Source: Paenibacillus profundus (lineage in GTDB: Bacteria > Bacillota > Bacilli > Paenibacillales > Paenibacillaceae). Taken from it: a DNA stretch of 64,000 bases. The stretch is from assembly GCF_021369635.1 (NCBI RefSeq), contig NZ_JAJNBZ010000012.1, positions 86,828 to 150,827 on the forward strand, in the 5' to 3' direction. The notes under the pieces were generated by a model. That model was not told the DNA's origin, searched no databases, and worked only from the letters and a program-made list of their open reading frames with translations. Shown here piece by piece: positions 36,993-46,307 of the stretch; position 1 is the stretch's first letter; each line of letters begins with the position of its first letter. Both the position numbers and the translations under genes were made by a program.

Positions 36993-37460
36993 TCACAAAT
37001 CATATTCCCTCATTTTGCGTTCCGCATATTCCAGCGCGGACTGCATGTCCGTGTACACCCAATCCGCCTCATGAACAGACTTCGCACTATGGACTCCCCA
37101 TAGAAGGGTGCGTATCCCCTCTTCACAATCAGGCCCGACGACAAGCGCTGTTGGAAACGGAGTGTCGTCATATTGATGCGTTCCAATATAAAAAATCTCT
37201 TCTAACCGATCTCCCCACTCGTATGTCAACTCGGACAAATCGATAATGAGTGCGGTGGGCTCCCAAACCGATAGAGCAGCCGTGGCGACTGCTTTCATAT
37301 ACGCGGCATCACAGTTGCCTTTAGAGCCATAGCCGTAGTTGCCTTTGAACTGAAGGGCCATGATGTCATTGTATTGACACATCCTCGATTTTGTCAGGTA
37401 AATATTATGCTCCAGCCTGCTTAGTTCGTGCAAGCTCACTTTTTCCAAAATATGATTCAT
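36993..37460 (-). CDS. conserved hypothetical protein
   Basis: A 155-residue soluble protein. It has LIIDLSELTYEWGDRLEEIF and TALVVGPDCEEGIRTLLWG, an alternating strand/helix pattern reminiscent of STAS or DUF-type regulatory folds, but I do not recognise the family. The ATG at 37460 follows AGAGGT; the longer frame to 37535 is unsupported. Confidence 0.6.
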   Translation of the reverse strand: MNHILEKVSLHELSRLEHNIYLTKSRMCQYNDIMALQFKGNYGYGSKGNCDAAYMKAVATAALSVWEPTALIIDLSELTYEWGDRLEEIFYIGTHQYDDTPFPTALVVGPDCEEGIRTLLWGVHSAKSVHEADWVYTDMQSALEYAERKMREYDL

Positions 37461-37646
37461 GTTATACCTCTTAGTCAGTATTAAGTTGGATTCGTTCATA
37501 AACATCTTTGTTTTATCTCCCCAAAAGCGGCACATCCGGAATGCCTATTTTACCTTTGACGCCTCGCATAGGAAACGTTCTTTCCTTACCTTCATCGTCT
37601 GTATATACTACATCGAACAGAGGACTAAGAATGTTCACATAGACGC

Positions 37647-37982
37647 TTATTCACGTCGTTCTTCGCCTGATTCAGCTGTAAGTGAGACACGTCTGTCTTC
37701 TTTCTCCCATAACAAGAGCAGCATCCAAATGATTGACGCAATGAGCGTCACGATTCCAATCGTATAGATAAGTCTGGCGTAATTAATTTCATAATAGACT
37801 TTGAATCCGTTTACGGTGCTCCAATCCATTGTCTTAAATAAAAAAGTATATCCGACGTCATGAACGTTTTTCTCTGCTCCCCATACTTCATAACAAGGCA
37901 CAAAAACAACACCCACAAATATAATTACGATGAGATAGAGAATGAGAAGAATGCCTTTCGGACTAATCTTATTGTCAATCAT
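37647..37982 (-). CDS. two-helix membrane protein, unknown
   Basis: A 111-residue protein. Two hydrophobic helices (ILLILYLIVIIFVGVVFV and LIYTIGIVTLIASIIWMLLLLW) flank an external loop with an isolated Cys. The tail is charged. GAGGTG precedes the ATG at 37982. No recognised family, partner or motif. Confidence 0.55.
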   Translation of the reverse strand: MIDNKISPKGILLILYLIVIIFVGVVFVPCYEVWGAEKNVHDVGYTFLFKTMDWSTVNGFKVYYEINYARLIYTIGIVTLIASIIWMLLLLWEKEDRRVSLTAESGEERRE

Positions 37983-38018
37983 CGTGAACACCTCAGCTCA
38001 CTATTCTATAATATTGGT

Positions 38019-38676
38019 TCATAATCGACCATCCTCGGCTTTCCATTCCTTGTGGAACTGTTCCAAGAACTCTGTCATCACCTGATGCCGTTGAATGGCC
38101 AAGCTTTTCCCGTGCTTCGTATTCATAAGAGCCTTCAATTTCAATAGCTTCTCATGAAAATGGTTGATAGCGGTAGCTGGCAGGTTCCGATACTCGGCTT
38201 CTGACATCGTCTCTCTTGGCGCAAGCTCAGGATCATGCATCAAGTGGCCTTTCCAGCCCGAATAAGCAAAGGCCCGCGCAATACCGATAGCCCCCATTGC
38301 ATCAAGCCGGTCGGCATCTTGCACGATCTGTCCCTCCAATGTATTCATTGGAGGGTTATGTCCGCCATTGTATGACAGGTTGGATATGAAGTATCTGTTC
38401 ACTTGTACTAGAATCGGCCTCATTCGCCGCAAGCCATTGGGCCACTTTGACCATTCCGCTCTCTTTGTCAGGATTCAACTTGGCATCGGCCACATCGTGC
38501 AGCAGCGCTGCCAGTTCACATATAAATACATCGGCGCCTTCTTCCGCCGCAATTCGAACCGCCAGTTGTCTGACCCGATGAATATGCCACCAGTCATGGC
38601 CGCTGCTGTCGTGAGCCAATTCGGCTTGGACGAACTGCTCCGCACGCCTAATCAAGTCTTCTTGTGTATGCATCAT
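38019..38676 (-). pseudogene. HD domain phosphohydrolase (YedJ-like), frameshifted
   Basis: A metal-dependent HD-superfamily hydrolase. The first part has HDWWHIHRVRQLA and the HD pair LAALLHDVAD; after SEQILHI the frame breaks near 38388 and continues in another frame with [32 protein letters not shown] and the C-terminal helix. Together they make a normal protein of about 215 residues. Catalytic residues in both halves are intact, so a recent frameshift or a sequencing error explains it. Confidence 0.82.
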
Positions 38677-38816
38677 AATTCCCTCTCTGCCAAAGTGTTT
38701 ATGTGCTGGGTAATACCGTTACTTTCATTATCTTTATAAAAACAGATTGATTGTATTTAAATAACGAAAGATGATAATATCTGAATAAGTCATAGAAAAG
38801 GGGAGGACTGATTCGT

Positions 38817-39539
38817 TTGGTGAAAAAATATATTATATTTGGAGCTAGCAAAGGTTTAGGGGACGCATTTGTCAAAGGGTTGCCCAATTCTGGAGACCAG
38901 GTATGGATTGTCTCCAGAAGCAGACCCAAAAGCTTAGACTTAAATGACGGAGTTCAGCGGATATGGCTGGAAGCAGATTTATCGCAACGAAATAAAATAA
39001 AAATGATTACGGAAACTCTCCAAAATGAAAGAATAGATGTGCTTATTTATAACGTCGGAGTTTGGGAAAAAGAAGGGTTTGAAGATGATTATGACTTCGA
39101 ACATGACGATCCAGAGGACATTGCAAATATAATTAATATAAATATAACATCCACAATAACCTATATTCAAGCCTTGTTGCCAAATCTAAGAAGGTCAGAA
39201 AGCGGTAAGATAGTCTTGATTGGATCAACTGCTGGGTTAGATAATACAAATAATTCTCAGGTATCTTTCGTGACTTCTAAATTCGGGCTACGCGGTATAA
39301 CAAATGCTTTGCGTGAACATGTTAGGAAAGATAGAATTGCTGTCACTTGCATCAATCCAGGTGAACTAGCGGCGGAAATCCCATATGAGGCTGGTGCTGA
39401 AAAAGCCATTTCTGAGTATAACGGCACACGAATTCCAGTCCAAGATATTGTCTCTTTAGTCAAATGTGTTGTGAACTTGTCAAAAGTTTCTTGCGTCAAA
39501 GAGATTCATGTACCAGCCATAACAGATCTAAATGCTTGA
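38817..39539 (+). CDS. SDR family protein with substituted catalytic tyrosine
   Basis: A 240-residue short-chain dehydrogenase-like protein. The cofactor loop is FGASKGLGDAF and the NxG motif is YNVGVWE. Ser is present in LIGSTAGL, but the catalytic YxxxK reads FVTSK, that is, Phe replaces Tyr. This suggests loss or change of dehydrogenase chemistry, or a regulatory role. GGGGAGG stands before a TTG start; a GTG one codon later is also possible. It is AT-rich compared with neighbours, and is followed by a strong terminator. Confidence 0.82.
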   Translation: MVKKYIIFGASKGLGDAFVKGLPNSGDQVWIVSRSRPKSLDLNDGVQRIWLEADLSQRNKIKMITETLQNERIDVLIYNVGVWEKEGFEDDYDFEHDDPEDIANIININITSTITYIQALLPNLRRSESGKIVLIGSTAGLDNTNNSQVSFVTSKFGLRGITNALREHVRKDRIAVTCINPGELAAEIPYEAGAEKAISEYNGTRIPVQDIVSLVKCVVNLSKVSCVKEIHVPAITDLNA

Positions 39540-39627
39540 CGAAGAGATGACACTAGTATTGCTGGATAAATTAGTCATGCGTTCTCTTTATCGATTATCC
39601 AAAGGGGTAAAGCAGTGCAACTTTATT

Positions 39628-39664
39628 TCTAATCAAACAGCAGCCATTGAAGGCTGCTGTTTTC
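39628..39664 (+). terminator. terminator of the SDR-like gene
   Basis: AACAGCAGCC-attgaa-GGCTGCTGTTTT, a perfect 10-bp stem. Confidence 0.85.
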
Positions 39665-39864
39665 GTGTCTATTTTTGTAATGGTAGAACGAAGTATTGTA
39701 AGGGCATAGACCCAGCGTGACATGGGAGGGTGAACCCCAAGGGCGACCTCGTGGAAAAGTCTACCTACAAGAATGGCCTGTAAGTACTCATCAGATAAAC
39801 CCCGCATATTAGGGTTGCTATTCAACAGAATATGATAAATTAGGGTGAGTTCACTGTCCGTAAT

Positions 39865-39893
39865 AGAAAAATCCCCCTGCAAAAGCAGGAGGA
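39865..39893 (-). terminator. terminator of the Gfo/Idh operon
   Basis: Minus strand TCCTCCTGC-tttt-GCAGGGGGATTTTTCT, 30 bases after the oxidoreductase stop. Confidence 0.85.
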
Positions 39894-39920
39894 AAGTAAG
39901 TAAGGGTAATCTGCGGCTTC

Positions 39921-40934
39921 TCATATATGAATTTCATGCTCTCTAATATCAACTAACTGAGAAGATTCAGGATGCCGCAGCGCCTCCAGCACAACCTGAG
40001 CATCATAGCCGTCATGGAAATCATATAGATCGGCTTGTTCCCCTCTAATGGCTTGGATGACATGTTTCAACACAGGCGGCTCGCCAAGCTCATCGTCTGC
40101 AGCGACAGGCTGCAATGGCTGACCAATCGAACCGGCGAATAACTCACTCCAATTTTCCAGCGCAATCGTACCGGTTGTACCGTAAACAACGAGGGAGACG
40201 CGTTCTTCTCCTGCGAACTCTGACATTCCGTTCAGTTGAACGGGTACCCCGTCGGCAATCAGCATCTTCGCGCGAACTCCGATCTCACAGCGGTCTGGCT
40301 GCTCCGAGAACTCCAGTTCGCTCTGCACATGAGTAATGCGGCCAAATAGCTTCTGCATAACGTGAATCCAGTGAACCCCCACCTCAAGCACGAATCCGCC
40401 TTGCTGTCTCGAAGAAATCCACGAGTTATGCTGCCAGTCACGAGGCCATTTTGGAAATTGCAAAATAAGGTCAATTTTACGGATTGCTCCGATAGCTTCC
40501 TCCGCCACCATCTTCTTCATCTGTCTCACTGCCGGTTCATGCGGCATCGAAAAATGAATCGCATGCACAACGCCGGCCTCCCTAGCCATCAGCAGCAGCC
40601 GCTTTGCTTCTTCCAAACTGTTAGCGAGAGGCTTCTCGCAAAAGACATGAATGTTCTTGCGCAATGCAGCAGATACGACATCATGATGGAAGGCAGGCGG
40701 GACGGCTACATAGAGCAGGTCGATGTCCGTATTATCCAACAGGAGCTGATAGTCAGCGTAATATTTCAATTCTGGATATTTTTCCAGGCATTGTTGGCGC
40801 GAATGGTCATTCGATTCACAAATTGCCGTTAATTCGATTTCTGGTTGAAATTCAGGCTTGTTCACAAGACGAATCATATGCTGTCCCATATTCCCCAAGC
40901 CAATGATAGCCAATCTAATTTTTCTAGATGTCAT
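39921..40934 (-). CDS. Gfo/Idh/MocA family oxidoreductase
   Basis: A 337-residue NAD(P)-dependent oxidoreductase. The Rossmann motif is AIIGLGNMGQHM and the EKP motif is VFCEKPLANSLEEA; the later HWIHVMQ segment belongs to the catalytic domain. Such enzymes oxidise or reduce sugar or cyclitol carbons. The ATG at 40934 has GGAGAGA upstream. It starts 15 bases after the DUF2625 gene, so the two form an operon. Substrate is unknown. Confidence 0.88.
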   Translation of the reverse strand: MTSRKIRLAIIGLGNMGQHMIRLVNKPEFQPEIELTAICESNDHSRQQCLEKYPELKYYADYQLLLDNTDIDLLYVAVPPAFHHDVVSAALRKNIHVFCEKPLANSLEEAKRLLLMAREAGVVHAIHFSMPHEPAVRQMKKMVAEEAIGAIRKIDLILQFPKWPRDWQHNSWISSRQQGGFVLEVGVHWIHVMQKLFGRITHVQSELEFSEQPDRCEIGVRAKMLIADGVPVQLNGMSEFAGEERVSLVVYGTTGTIALENWSELFAGSIGQPLQPVAADDELGEPPVLKHVIQAIRGEQADLYDFHDGYDAQVVLEALRHPESSQLVDIREHEIHI

Positions 40935-40948
40935 TGTTCTCTCTCCAA

Positions 40949-41596
40949 TCATTCTTTCTGCTCATATACGCAAGAGTTCCATATCTCTTCAATATGTACT
41001 GCTTTCCTGCTGCTCGTCTCCGCAGATCCTTCCTCGGACCAGAGCGGAGGGAAGTAACTAATCACTTGGTTCGCATCCATTGATGCAGCGTCTTCCTGCC
41101 AATTGCTCCATCTGAAAGTACGATAATAGAGTTCCAAGTCACCATTCGCCAGCCATGCAAGAAACTCGGAATAAGCCAGCTCGGTGTTCTCCCATTCCAA
41201 TGTATCGGGTGCAAAATAATAAACGGAATGCCCTTCCTCTTCGAAGAGGCCTCCATTCACTGCAAAAAATCCGCCTGCCATATCGTAAGCTATCGTACAC
41301 GCGCCGCGTAACGGCGAAATATCTGTATCATCGCCTAATCCGTTCCAGCTCAGCAAATCTCCATATACAAGCTCGCTGCCAGAACCTAGCAGCTTAATCC
41401 ATCCTAGATTAATGAGCACGCCGCCAGAATAGCGGGCGATGGAACCCAGATAAGAGCCTTCAGATACTTGAAGCCGCTGCAGCGTCTCTTGCCCGCGCTC
41501 GGAGCTTGCAGGGAGAATAACGGCATCATTGCCGCCCCGTTCGAATAAGTTCATGATGTCAGTCCAAGGCTGCTGATGATGTTCAGAAGATTCCAA
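40949..41596 (-). CDS. DUF2625 family protein
   Basis: A 215-residue soluble protein. LGSIARYSGGVLINLGWIKLLGSG and GGFFAVNGGLF followed by YYFAPDTLEWE are the DUF2625 hallmarks. This family is of unknown function. It is translated just ahead of the Gfo/Idh oxidoreductase, with a gap of 14 bases. Confidence 0.8.
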   Translation of the reverse strand: MESSEHHQQPWTDIMNLFERGGNDAVILPASSERGQETLQRLQVSEGSYLGSIARYSGGVLINLGWIKLLGSGSELVYGDLLSWNGLGDDTDISPLRGACTIAYDMAGGFFAVNGGLFEEEGHSVYYFAPDTLEWENTELAYSEFLAWLANGDLELYYRTFRWSNWQEDAASMDANQVISYFPPLWSEEGSAETSSRKAVHIEEIWNSCVYEQKE

Positions 41597-41674
41597 TGTT
41601 CCTCGCCTCTTTAATCGGGATTTGCCTGTCTTTGATTTTCAACAACATGGATGTACTTCCTTTCTGACTTGTTG

Positions 41675-42382
41675 TCAGAACATATTCCCTAAATATTCTG
41701 GTATGATTTCGCTCTCCATCACTTGCCCATCGATGCAGTCCACATGATACGCCTTCGCCTCCGGTCTTGATCCAATCACGCGATAGAGTTCCTGATCCCG
41801 GTAATGAATTGCTGCCCCATCATCCGTAGCGATGCCGCCGCTTATTTTGCCCGCTTGCATCAAGCGATGGTAGCTGGGTCTTCGATCTGCTTCACCATCA
41901 TAATGAGGACAGTTGCTCCCGCTCAAGAAGCCCAAACATGCCAATCCAGTAAGTTCGCCCGGAATGGAATCAGTCACACCTTCTTCGAACCAGCAAATGG
42001 ACCCTGCACTAAGACCCGCTAAAATAATACCCTGCTCCCATGCTGTCCGCAAGATGCGATCGAGTCCCCATTCTTTCCACAGAACAAGCAAATTGCGTGT
42101 ATTTCCGCCGCCAACATAGATAATATCTTTGCTCAGCACATAATCTTCCAGGTCTTTCGTGGGAGCATTAAACAATGACAAATGGGAGGGAATGCAGGCG
42201 TGCTCGCCGAACGCCTTATAAAATCGCTGTATATACCCATCCGCATCTCCGCTAGCCGTCGGCAGGAAGCATATCTTCGGTTGCTCTGAACCCGATTGCC
42301 GCAAAATATATAAATCCAGGAGCGGGTTCTCCGGTTCCATGGAGAATCCGCCGCCGCCCATCGCAATGATATGCTTCATCAT
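41675..42382 (-). CDS. peptidase E / cyanophycinase-like (S51) hydrolase
   Basis: A 235-residue class I glutamine-amidotransferase-like peptidase. The catalytic Ser lies in LAGLSAGSICWFE and an acid/His set in later segments (CPHYDGEADRRPSY). Family members hydrolyse aspartyl dipeptides in the cytoplasm. GGGAGG precedes tandem ATGs at 42382 and 42379. The gene starts almost at the stop codon of the two-repeat hypothetical upstream, so translation is coupled. Confidence 0.88.
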   Translation of the reverse strand: MMKHIIAMGGGGFSMEPENPLLDLYILRQSGSEQPKICFLPTASGDADGYIQRFYKAFGEHACIPSHLSLFNAPTKDLEDYVLSKDIIYVGGGNTRNLLVLWKEWGLDRILRTAWEQGIILAGLSAGSICWFEEGVTDSIPGELTGLACLGFLSGSNCPHYDGEADRRPSYHRLMQAGKISGGIATDDGAAIHYRDQELYRVIGSRPEAKAYHVDCIDGQVMESEIIPEYLGNMF

Positions 42383-42383
42383 T

Positions 42384-43301
42384 TTATACCTCCCTTGTTT
42401 CATCCGTATACAGGATTCGAATATAATCCGTATCCCGGCTGTCCATATCTCCCAAATAAACCCGTTCATGCTCGGGAATCGCTTCATAAGCTACCTTTAA
42501 CGCCGCTTTCGTGTCCTCATCTGGATATTGCAAATATTGATAATACAAGTTCCTGCATACTTCCAATGTCGTTTCTTCGCCGTTCATCTCTTTGTAAAGG
42601 TCCATCAATTCCTTCAGCTTCTCTTTCCCGTCAACCGAATAACCCGCATCCGTCAACGTAACCTCTCCGAAGTTATCCAAGATGATTCGTGTCGGTGCAT
42701 CACAGGAAGTGAATAGTGTCCCGTCATCGAACAGGGCTTCCATATCCTCTACTCTTTGCTGAATGGTAAAATCAGAATGATAGATCGTAATTGTTCCATC
42801 TTCATAGACGACTAGATTGACCAAATAATTATGGTCTTGATGGTTGAAGAACACCGTAAAACTACCGCCCTCAACGGTTTGATAGCCGAGCTCGCTTTTG
42901 ACATAGAACTCTTTCGCGCGTGGTGAGTAAGCGATTCTGCGTTTCTCCAGCCGTTCTTTTTCCGCATCGGTGACGATATACAGATTGGACAATTCAGGAT
43001 TCATCTGTTTTATTTTTTCTTTTATGTACTGAAGATAGCTCATCTTGTCATATTTCCATACTGCCGATTCTACTTTATAATGACCCAACCCGAAAATCGA
43101 TATATTCTCACCAACTGGAACCTGAGGCTGCAGCCAATTGATGTCGAGTTTCCCTTCCAATCCTGCGATATCTACCAATTCCCAACAATTGATCATGCCG
43201 TCTTCATATACATCTACATTGATGTAAAAATATTGGCCATTGCGAATAAAGCCTGGTATTCTTGTGCCTTCCACCGTTTTTTTTCTGCTTATTTTGTGCA
43301 T
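42384..43301 (-). CDS. conserved hypothetical with duplicated domain
   Basis: A 305-residue soluble protein. Two copies of a small motif are visible: FYINVDVYEDGMINCWELVD (about residues 26-45) and YLVNLVVYEDGTITIYHSDF (about 160-180), each followed by LDxNxLQP/LFDDGTLF-like segments. The sequence resembles a Firmicutes family of unknown function (DUF7638-like, not certain). The ATG at 43301 has GGAGG at 5 bases. It is tightly linked to the peptidase E gene. Confidence 0.6.
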   Translation of the reverse strand: MHKISRKKTVEGTRIPGFIRNGQYFYINVDVYEDGMINCWELVDIAGLEGKLDINWLQPQVPVGENISIFGLGHYKVESAVWKYDKMSYLQYIKEKIKQMNPELSNLYIVTDAEKERLEKRRIAYSPRAKEFYVKSELGYQTVEGGSFTVFFNHQDHNYLVNLVVYEDGTITIYHSDFTIQQRVEDMEALFDDGTLFTSCDAPTRIILDNFGEVTLTDAGYSVDGKEKLKELMDLYKEMNGEETTLEVCRNLYYQYLQYPDEDTKAALKVAYEAIPEHERVYLGDMDSRDTDYIRILYTDETREV

Positions 43302-43331
43302 CATATCCTCCTGCTGCTGCCATTTATATTT

Positions 43332-44405
43332 CTATATGTCAAAGTTGAATTGCTCCAGCCTCTTCACATAACCCGGCATTCTTTCGCCTACTGCTTCCCG
43401 ATTGCCCGCACGAAGCACGGTCTCTTCCTTAAAATCATCTTGCTTCAATAAGTTCATATGCTCCACAGTCAAATCAAACAGCATGAGGTATTCCTCCATC
43501 AGCACGGTCATTCGGATTTCCCGCTCCCCTTGGGCGTACCCATCGAGAAACCCTTCAGCGAAGCATTCCAATTGACGTTGGTACACATGAAATAGATGCT
43601 TAGCATAGCGGGGCGAACGGTAATAAGACGGGAAGAGCGTCTTGAAATTGTTCAACAGGTTGCCAGCAAAGACATGCCCATTGTAATACAGCGGATACGG
43701 ATCGATTAACCTGATGCTGCCGTTCATTGTCGTTATATTTTCAGGCGATATATCCCGATTGGCTAGAGAAAGCGTACATTCAGACTGTAAGCGGCGTTCG
43801 ATAATCCGCTGCAGCTTATCCTTAATAGCGCCTGACTGGCAAGGATAATCGTTGGTCAAAAATTGCTCGAATTGCTCCCAATATCCGTTCGTATCTTGAA
43901 TCCAGTACTCCTGATGGTCACCCTGAGTCGTTCCATGCAGCCTTCCTTCGCGCCATTCCAAAAAACCGAACCCATCGATGTCCAACTCCATTTCGGTCAT
44001 GGCCCGGCACAGTTCGCCGCATTGTCTGCCAAGCTGTGCCGCCTGCGTATCATCGGTCTGCTTCAACCGCAGTGTGTCGCCGCAATACGCTTCGATGGTG
44101 AACGATAAGTCAGGCTGAACATCATAGGTATACCACTGCGGACAGATTCCAGGCACAAGGTTGTTAGCCGCCTCATAGTACAGTCCTCGGGAAGCGAATT
44201 CCGTAAGCAGCTCGGTCTCGTCATATTGAAACGGCTTGCCATAAGATACCGGCTGCGGAAATCGTATCACCGCCGATTCGCGTTCGTTGGTCGTGAACCA
44301 ATATGCCTTGAACCAAGCGCCCTCGCCCAGGAATTTCACGTCCAATCCCTTGGTGCTCCAGCCTTTTCGTTCCAGAGCCTGCAATACATTTTCATAATTA
44401 CTCAC
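43332..44405 (-). CDS. aminoglycoside-phosphotransferase-fold kinase, variant active site
   Basis: A 357-residue protein-kinase-like phosphotransferase. The Brenner loop reads NRDISPENITTM, where Asn replaces the usual His (HxDxxxxN), followed by RLIDPYPLYY in place of the IDWE/IDFG metal loop. The N-lobe has VKFLGEGAWFKAYWF. Substrate is not known; CotS/choline-kinase-like roles in spore coat are possible alternatives. A GTG start is used with GAGGAG upstream. Confidence 0.75.
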   Translation of the reverse strand: MSNYENVLQALERKGWSTKGLDVKFLGEGAWFKAYWFTTNERESAVIRFPQPVSYGKPFQYDETELLTEFASRGLYYEAANNLVPGICPQWYTYDVQPDLSFTIEAYCGDTLRLKQTDDTQAAQLGRQCGELCRAMTEMELDIDGFGFLEWREGRLHGTTQGDHQEYWIQDTNGYWEQFEQFLTNDYPCQSGAIKDKLQRIIERRLQSECTLSLANRDISPENITTMNGSIRLIDPYPLYYNGHVFAGNLLNNFKTLFPSYYRSPRYAKHLFHVYQRQLECFAEGFLDGYAQGEREIRMTVLMEEYLMLFDLTVEHMNLLKQDDFKEETVLRAGNREAVGERMPGYVKRLEQFNFDI

Positions 44406-44512
44406 AAGCTGCTCCTCGCTCTCGCCATATTTTTCTTAGGTGAGATTACTCATCGAACTCAACTCCCTATTGAGCCGATCTTTCCGATAACAGGCTATAC
44501 GGAATACCCGAA

Positions 44513-45181
44513 TTACAGTTCCATCCTTCTGACACTGCCATCTTGATAACCGACAAATACACTATGAGCCATGTTGATAAACAGGCCGTTCTCCACGACT
44601 CCAGGTATCGCATTAAGTTGAACATGAAGGCGTTCTGGATCGTGAATCGCTCCGAATTCGCAGTCCAAAATGTAATTTCCGTTATCGGTAATATAACATT
44701 TTCCCGCTTGCATTCTAATGGTTGCGCCGCAGCCCAACTTCTCGATTTGTCGCTTCGTCATGTCCGCTCCGAACGGAATGACCTCGACAGGCAAAGGAAA
44801 CGCGCCCAGCTGTGATACGAGCTTGGATTCATCTGCCACGACATAGAAGATGCGGCTTGCAGCGGCCACGATTTTCTCTCGCAGCAGCGCGCCGCCGCCG
44901 CCTTTGACCAGAGTAAGCTTCGAGTCCGCCTCGTCCGCGCCATCAATCGTAAGATCGATATGATCGATATCCGCAAACGATACGATCGGTATTTCTAATT
45001 GCCGGGCCAGTTCTTCGGAAGAACTTGATGTTGCAATCGCATTAATTCGCAATCCCGCTTTCACTCTGTGACCGAGCTTCTGAATCGCCCAATAAGCCGT
45101 AGATCCGGTTCCGAGACCTACGACCATCCCATCCTGCACGAGCTCGACTGCAGCTTCCGCCGCCAACTTTTTCATGTTCAT
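44513..45181 (-). CDS. rpiA: ribose-5-phosphate isomerase A
   Basis: A 222-residue enzyme of the pentose phosphate pathway interconverting ribose 5-phosphate and ribulose 5-phosphate. Motifs are GLGTGSTAYWAI (phosphate loop), TIDGADEAD and KGGGGALLREKIV, which hold the catalytic Asp/Glu and Lys. GGAAG precedes the ATG at 45181; a further in-frame ATG lies two codons later. It appears monocistronic. Confidence 0.95.
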   Translation of the reverse strand: MNMKKLAAEAAVELVQDGMVVGLGTGSTAYWAIQKLGHRVKAGLRINAIATSSSSEELARQLEIPIVSFADIDHIDLTIDGADEADSKLTLVKGGGGALLREKIVAAASRIFYVVADESKLVSQLGAFPLPVEVIPFGADMTKRQIEKLGCGATIRMQAGKCYITDNGNYILDCEFGAIHDPERLHVQLNAIPGVVENGLFINMAHSVFVGYQDGSVRRMEL

Positions 45182-45209
45182 CCTAAACACACTTCCTTAT
45201 CTTCTTCGC

Positions 45210-45740
45210 TTACATATTCGCTAACTTGTTGACGGTCTGCCAATTGCGGGTCGTTGCCGGCACGCGGAGCTTTTTTTCAATGAAATTGTTGGAAAATTGA
45301 GATTTCCCATACCCTTGCCGACACAAAATATAGACCTCGCGCTCTAGCGCACGAATCTCGTCAACGCCGTTCTGAACGGACAAGAGCGCAGCCAAGTCCT
45401 CGGCAACTGGTTCCTTGGATAAGAATGAAACATATAATTTACCTTCGGAAGCTTCGTTCTCTGTAAACGGATTATGCTGAATGACCTCTTCCAATTCGCT
45501 GAGTGTCTTTACGACAACGGTGATTTCATAGCCAAGCTCCACTCTAAGCTGCTTCTCAATGCTCTCGGCAAGGAGTTCAGGCTCCGTTACTGACGCTTCA
45601 AATATGACGTTTCCGCTTTGAATATACGTTTTGACGTTTTGAAATGCCAGCGCTTCGAAGATGCTTTTTAAAGCATCCATTTTAATAATCTTTTGTCCGC
45701 TGACGTTAATACCGCGTAACAATGCAACATATTTGTTCAT
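45210..45740 (-). CDS. DUF1697 family protein
   Basis: A 176-residue protein starting MNKYVALLRGINVSGQKIIKM with ALAFQNVKTYIQSGNVIFEA, the signature of DUF1697. Function unknown. The ATG at 45740 follows GAGGGG. It overlaps the 3' end of a truncated TPR gene. Confidence 0.88.
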   Translation of the reverse strand: MNKYVALLRGINVSGQKIIKMDALKSIFEALAFQNVKTYIQSGNVIFEASVTEPELLAESIEKQLRVELGYEITVVVKTLSELEEVIQHNPFTENEASEGKLYVSFLSKEPVAEDLAALLSVQNGVDEIRALEREVYILCRQGYGKSQFSNNFIEKKLRVPATTRNWQTVNKLANM

Positions 45741-45963
45741 GTGTTGTCCCCTCATTTATGCGTGAATTCTTAAATCCCCAGTTGTTGGGATATTCGTTCA
45801 TGCCTTTCCCGAGGATGTCCTTGGCCTCGGCGTATCGGCCCAATGTCCGGTACGTGCTGCCGAGACCCAGCATGGCACCGGGATTATGTTCTTCAGACAG
45901 ATTTTGCTGAAGAGCTTTATGGCTTGCTCCAGCTTTGTCGTCATTTATGTTCATCCTCTTCAT
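45706..45963 (-). pseudogene. TPR repeat protein, truncated
   Basis: Only one tetratricopeptide unit remains: PGAMLGLGSTYRTLGRYAEA, then KDILGKGMNEYPNNWGF, after which the frame reads unrelated sequence into the DUF1697 start. Members of this family are normally about 120 residues with two or more units, so the 3' half was deleted. Confidence 0.6.
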
Positions 45964-46270
45964 CTGTATTCAGGCTTTCTAAGTTGATCGTAATGTAATG
46001 CTCTACGGTTGGAAACGGATCATAATAGTGGTGCAGCAACGCCTTCCAATCTTCATATTCGTCAGACTGACGGAATCCTACCATATGATCCTTCAACGTC
46101 TCCCAACGAACAAGCAATACGTATTTATTGTCTTCCTCCACGCATTTGTGCAGTTCATGCTCAATATAGCCTCTCATCTTCGAAATTATCTTCGATGCTT
46201 TCCTGAAGCTGCTTTCAAAATCGCTCTTCATGCCGGGTTTAATATGCAGCATGGCTACTTCCAGAATCAT
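45941..46270 (-). CDS. antibiotic biosynthesis monooxygenase (ABM) family protein
   Basis: A 109-residue ferredoxin-like dimer-forming protein. [19 protein letters not shown] and the central [22 protein letters not shown] are typical of the ABM family (heme- or quinone-type monooxygenases). The acidic tail ([12 protein letters not shown]) is unusual. GAGGTGAG precedes the ATG; it overlaps the truncated TPR frame. Confidence 0.85.
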   Translation of the reverse strand: MILEVAMLHIKPGMKSDFESSFRKASKIISKMRGYIEHELHKCVEEDNKYVLLVRWETLKDHMVGFRQSDEYEDWKALLHHYYDPFPTVEHYITINLESLNTDEEDEHK

Positions 46271-46307
46271 TTTCTCACCTCATTTTGCATCAATTTTATT
46301 GTGTTTT

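Noticed and set aside
39595..39924. minus-strand frame of 109 codons between the SDR-like gene and Gfo/Idh gene
   Set aside because: Its start lies before a strong terminator and its end reads through a second terminator. The middle looks slightly protein-like but there is no ribosome site.
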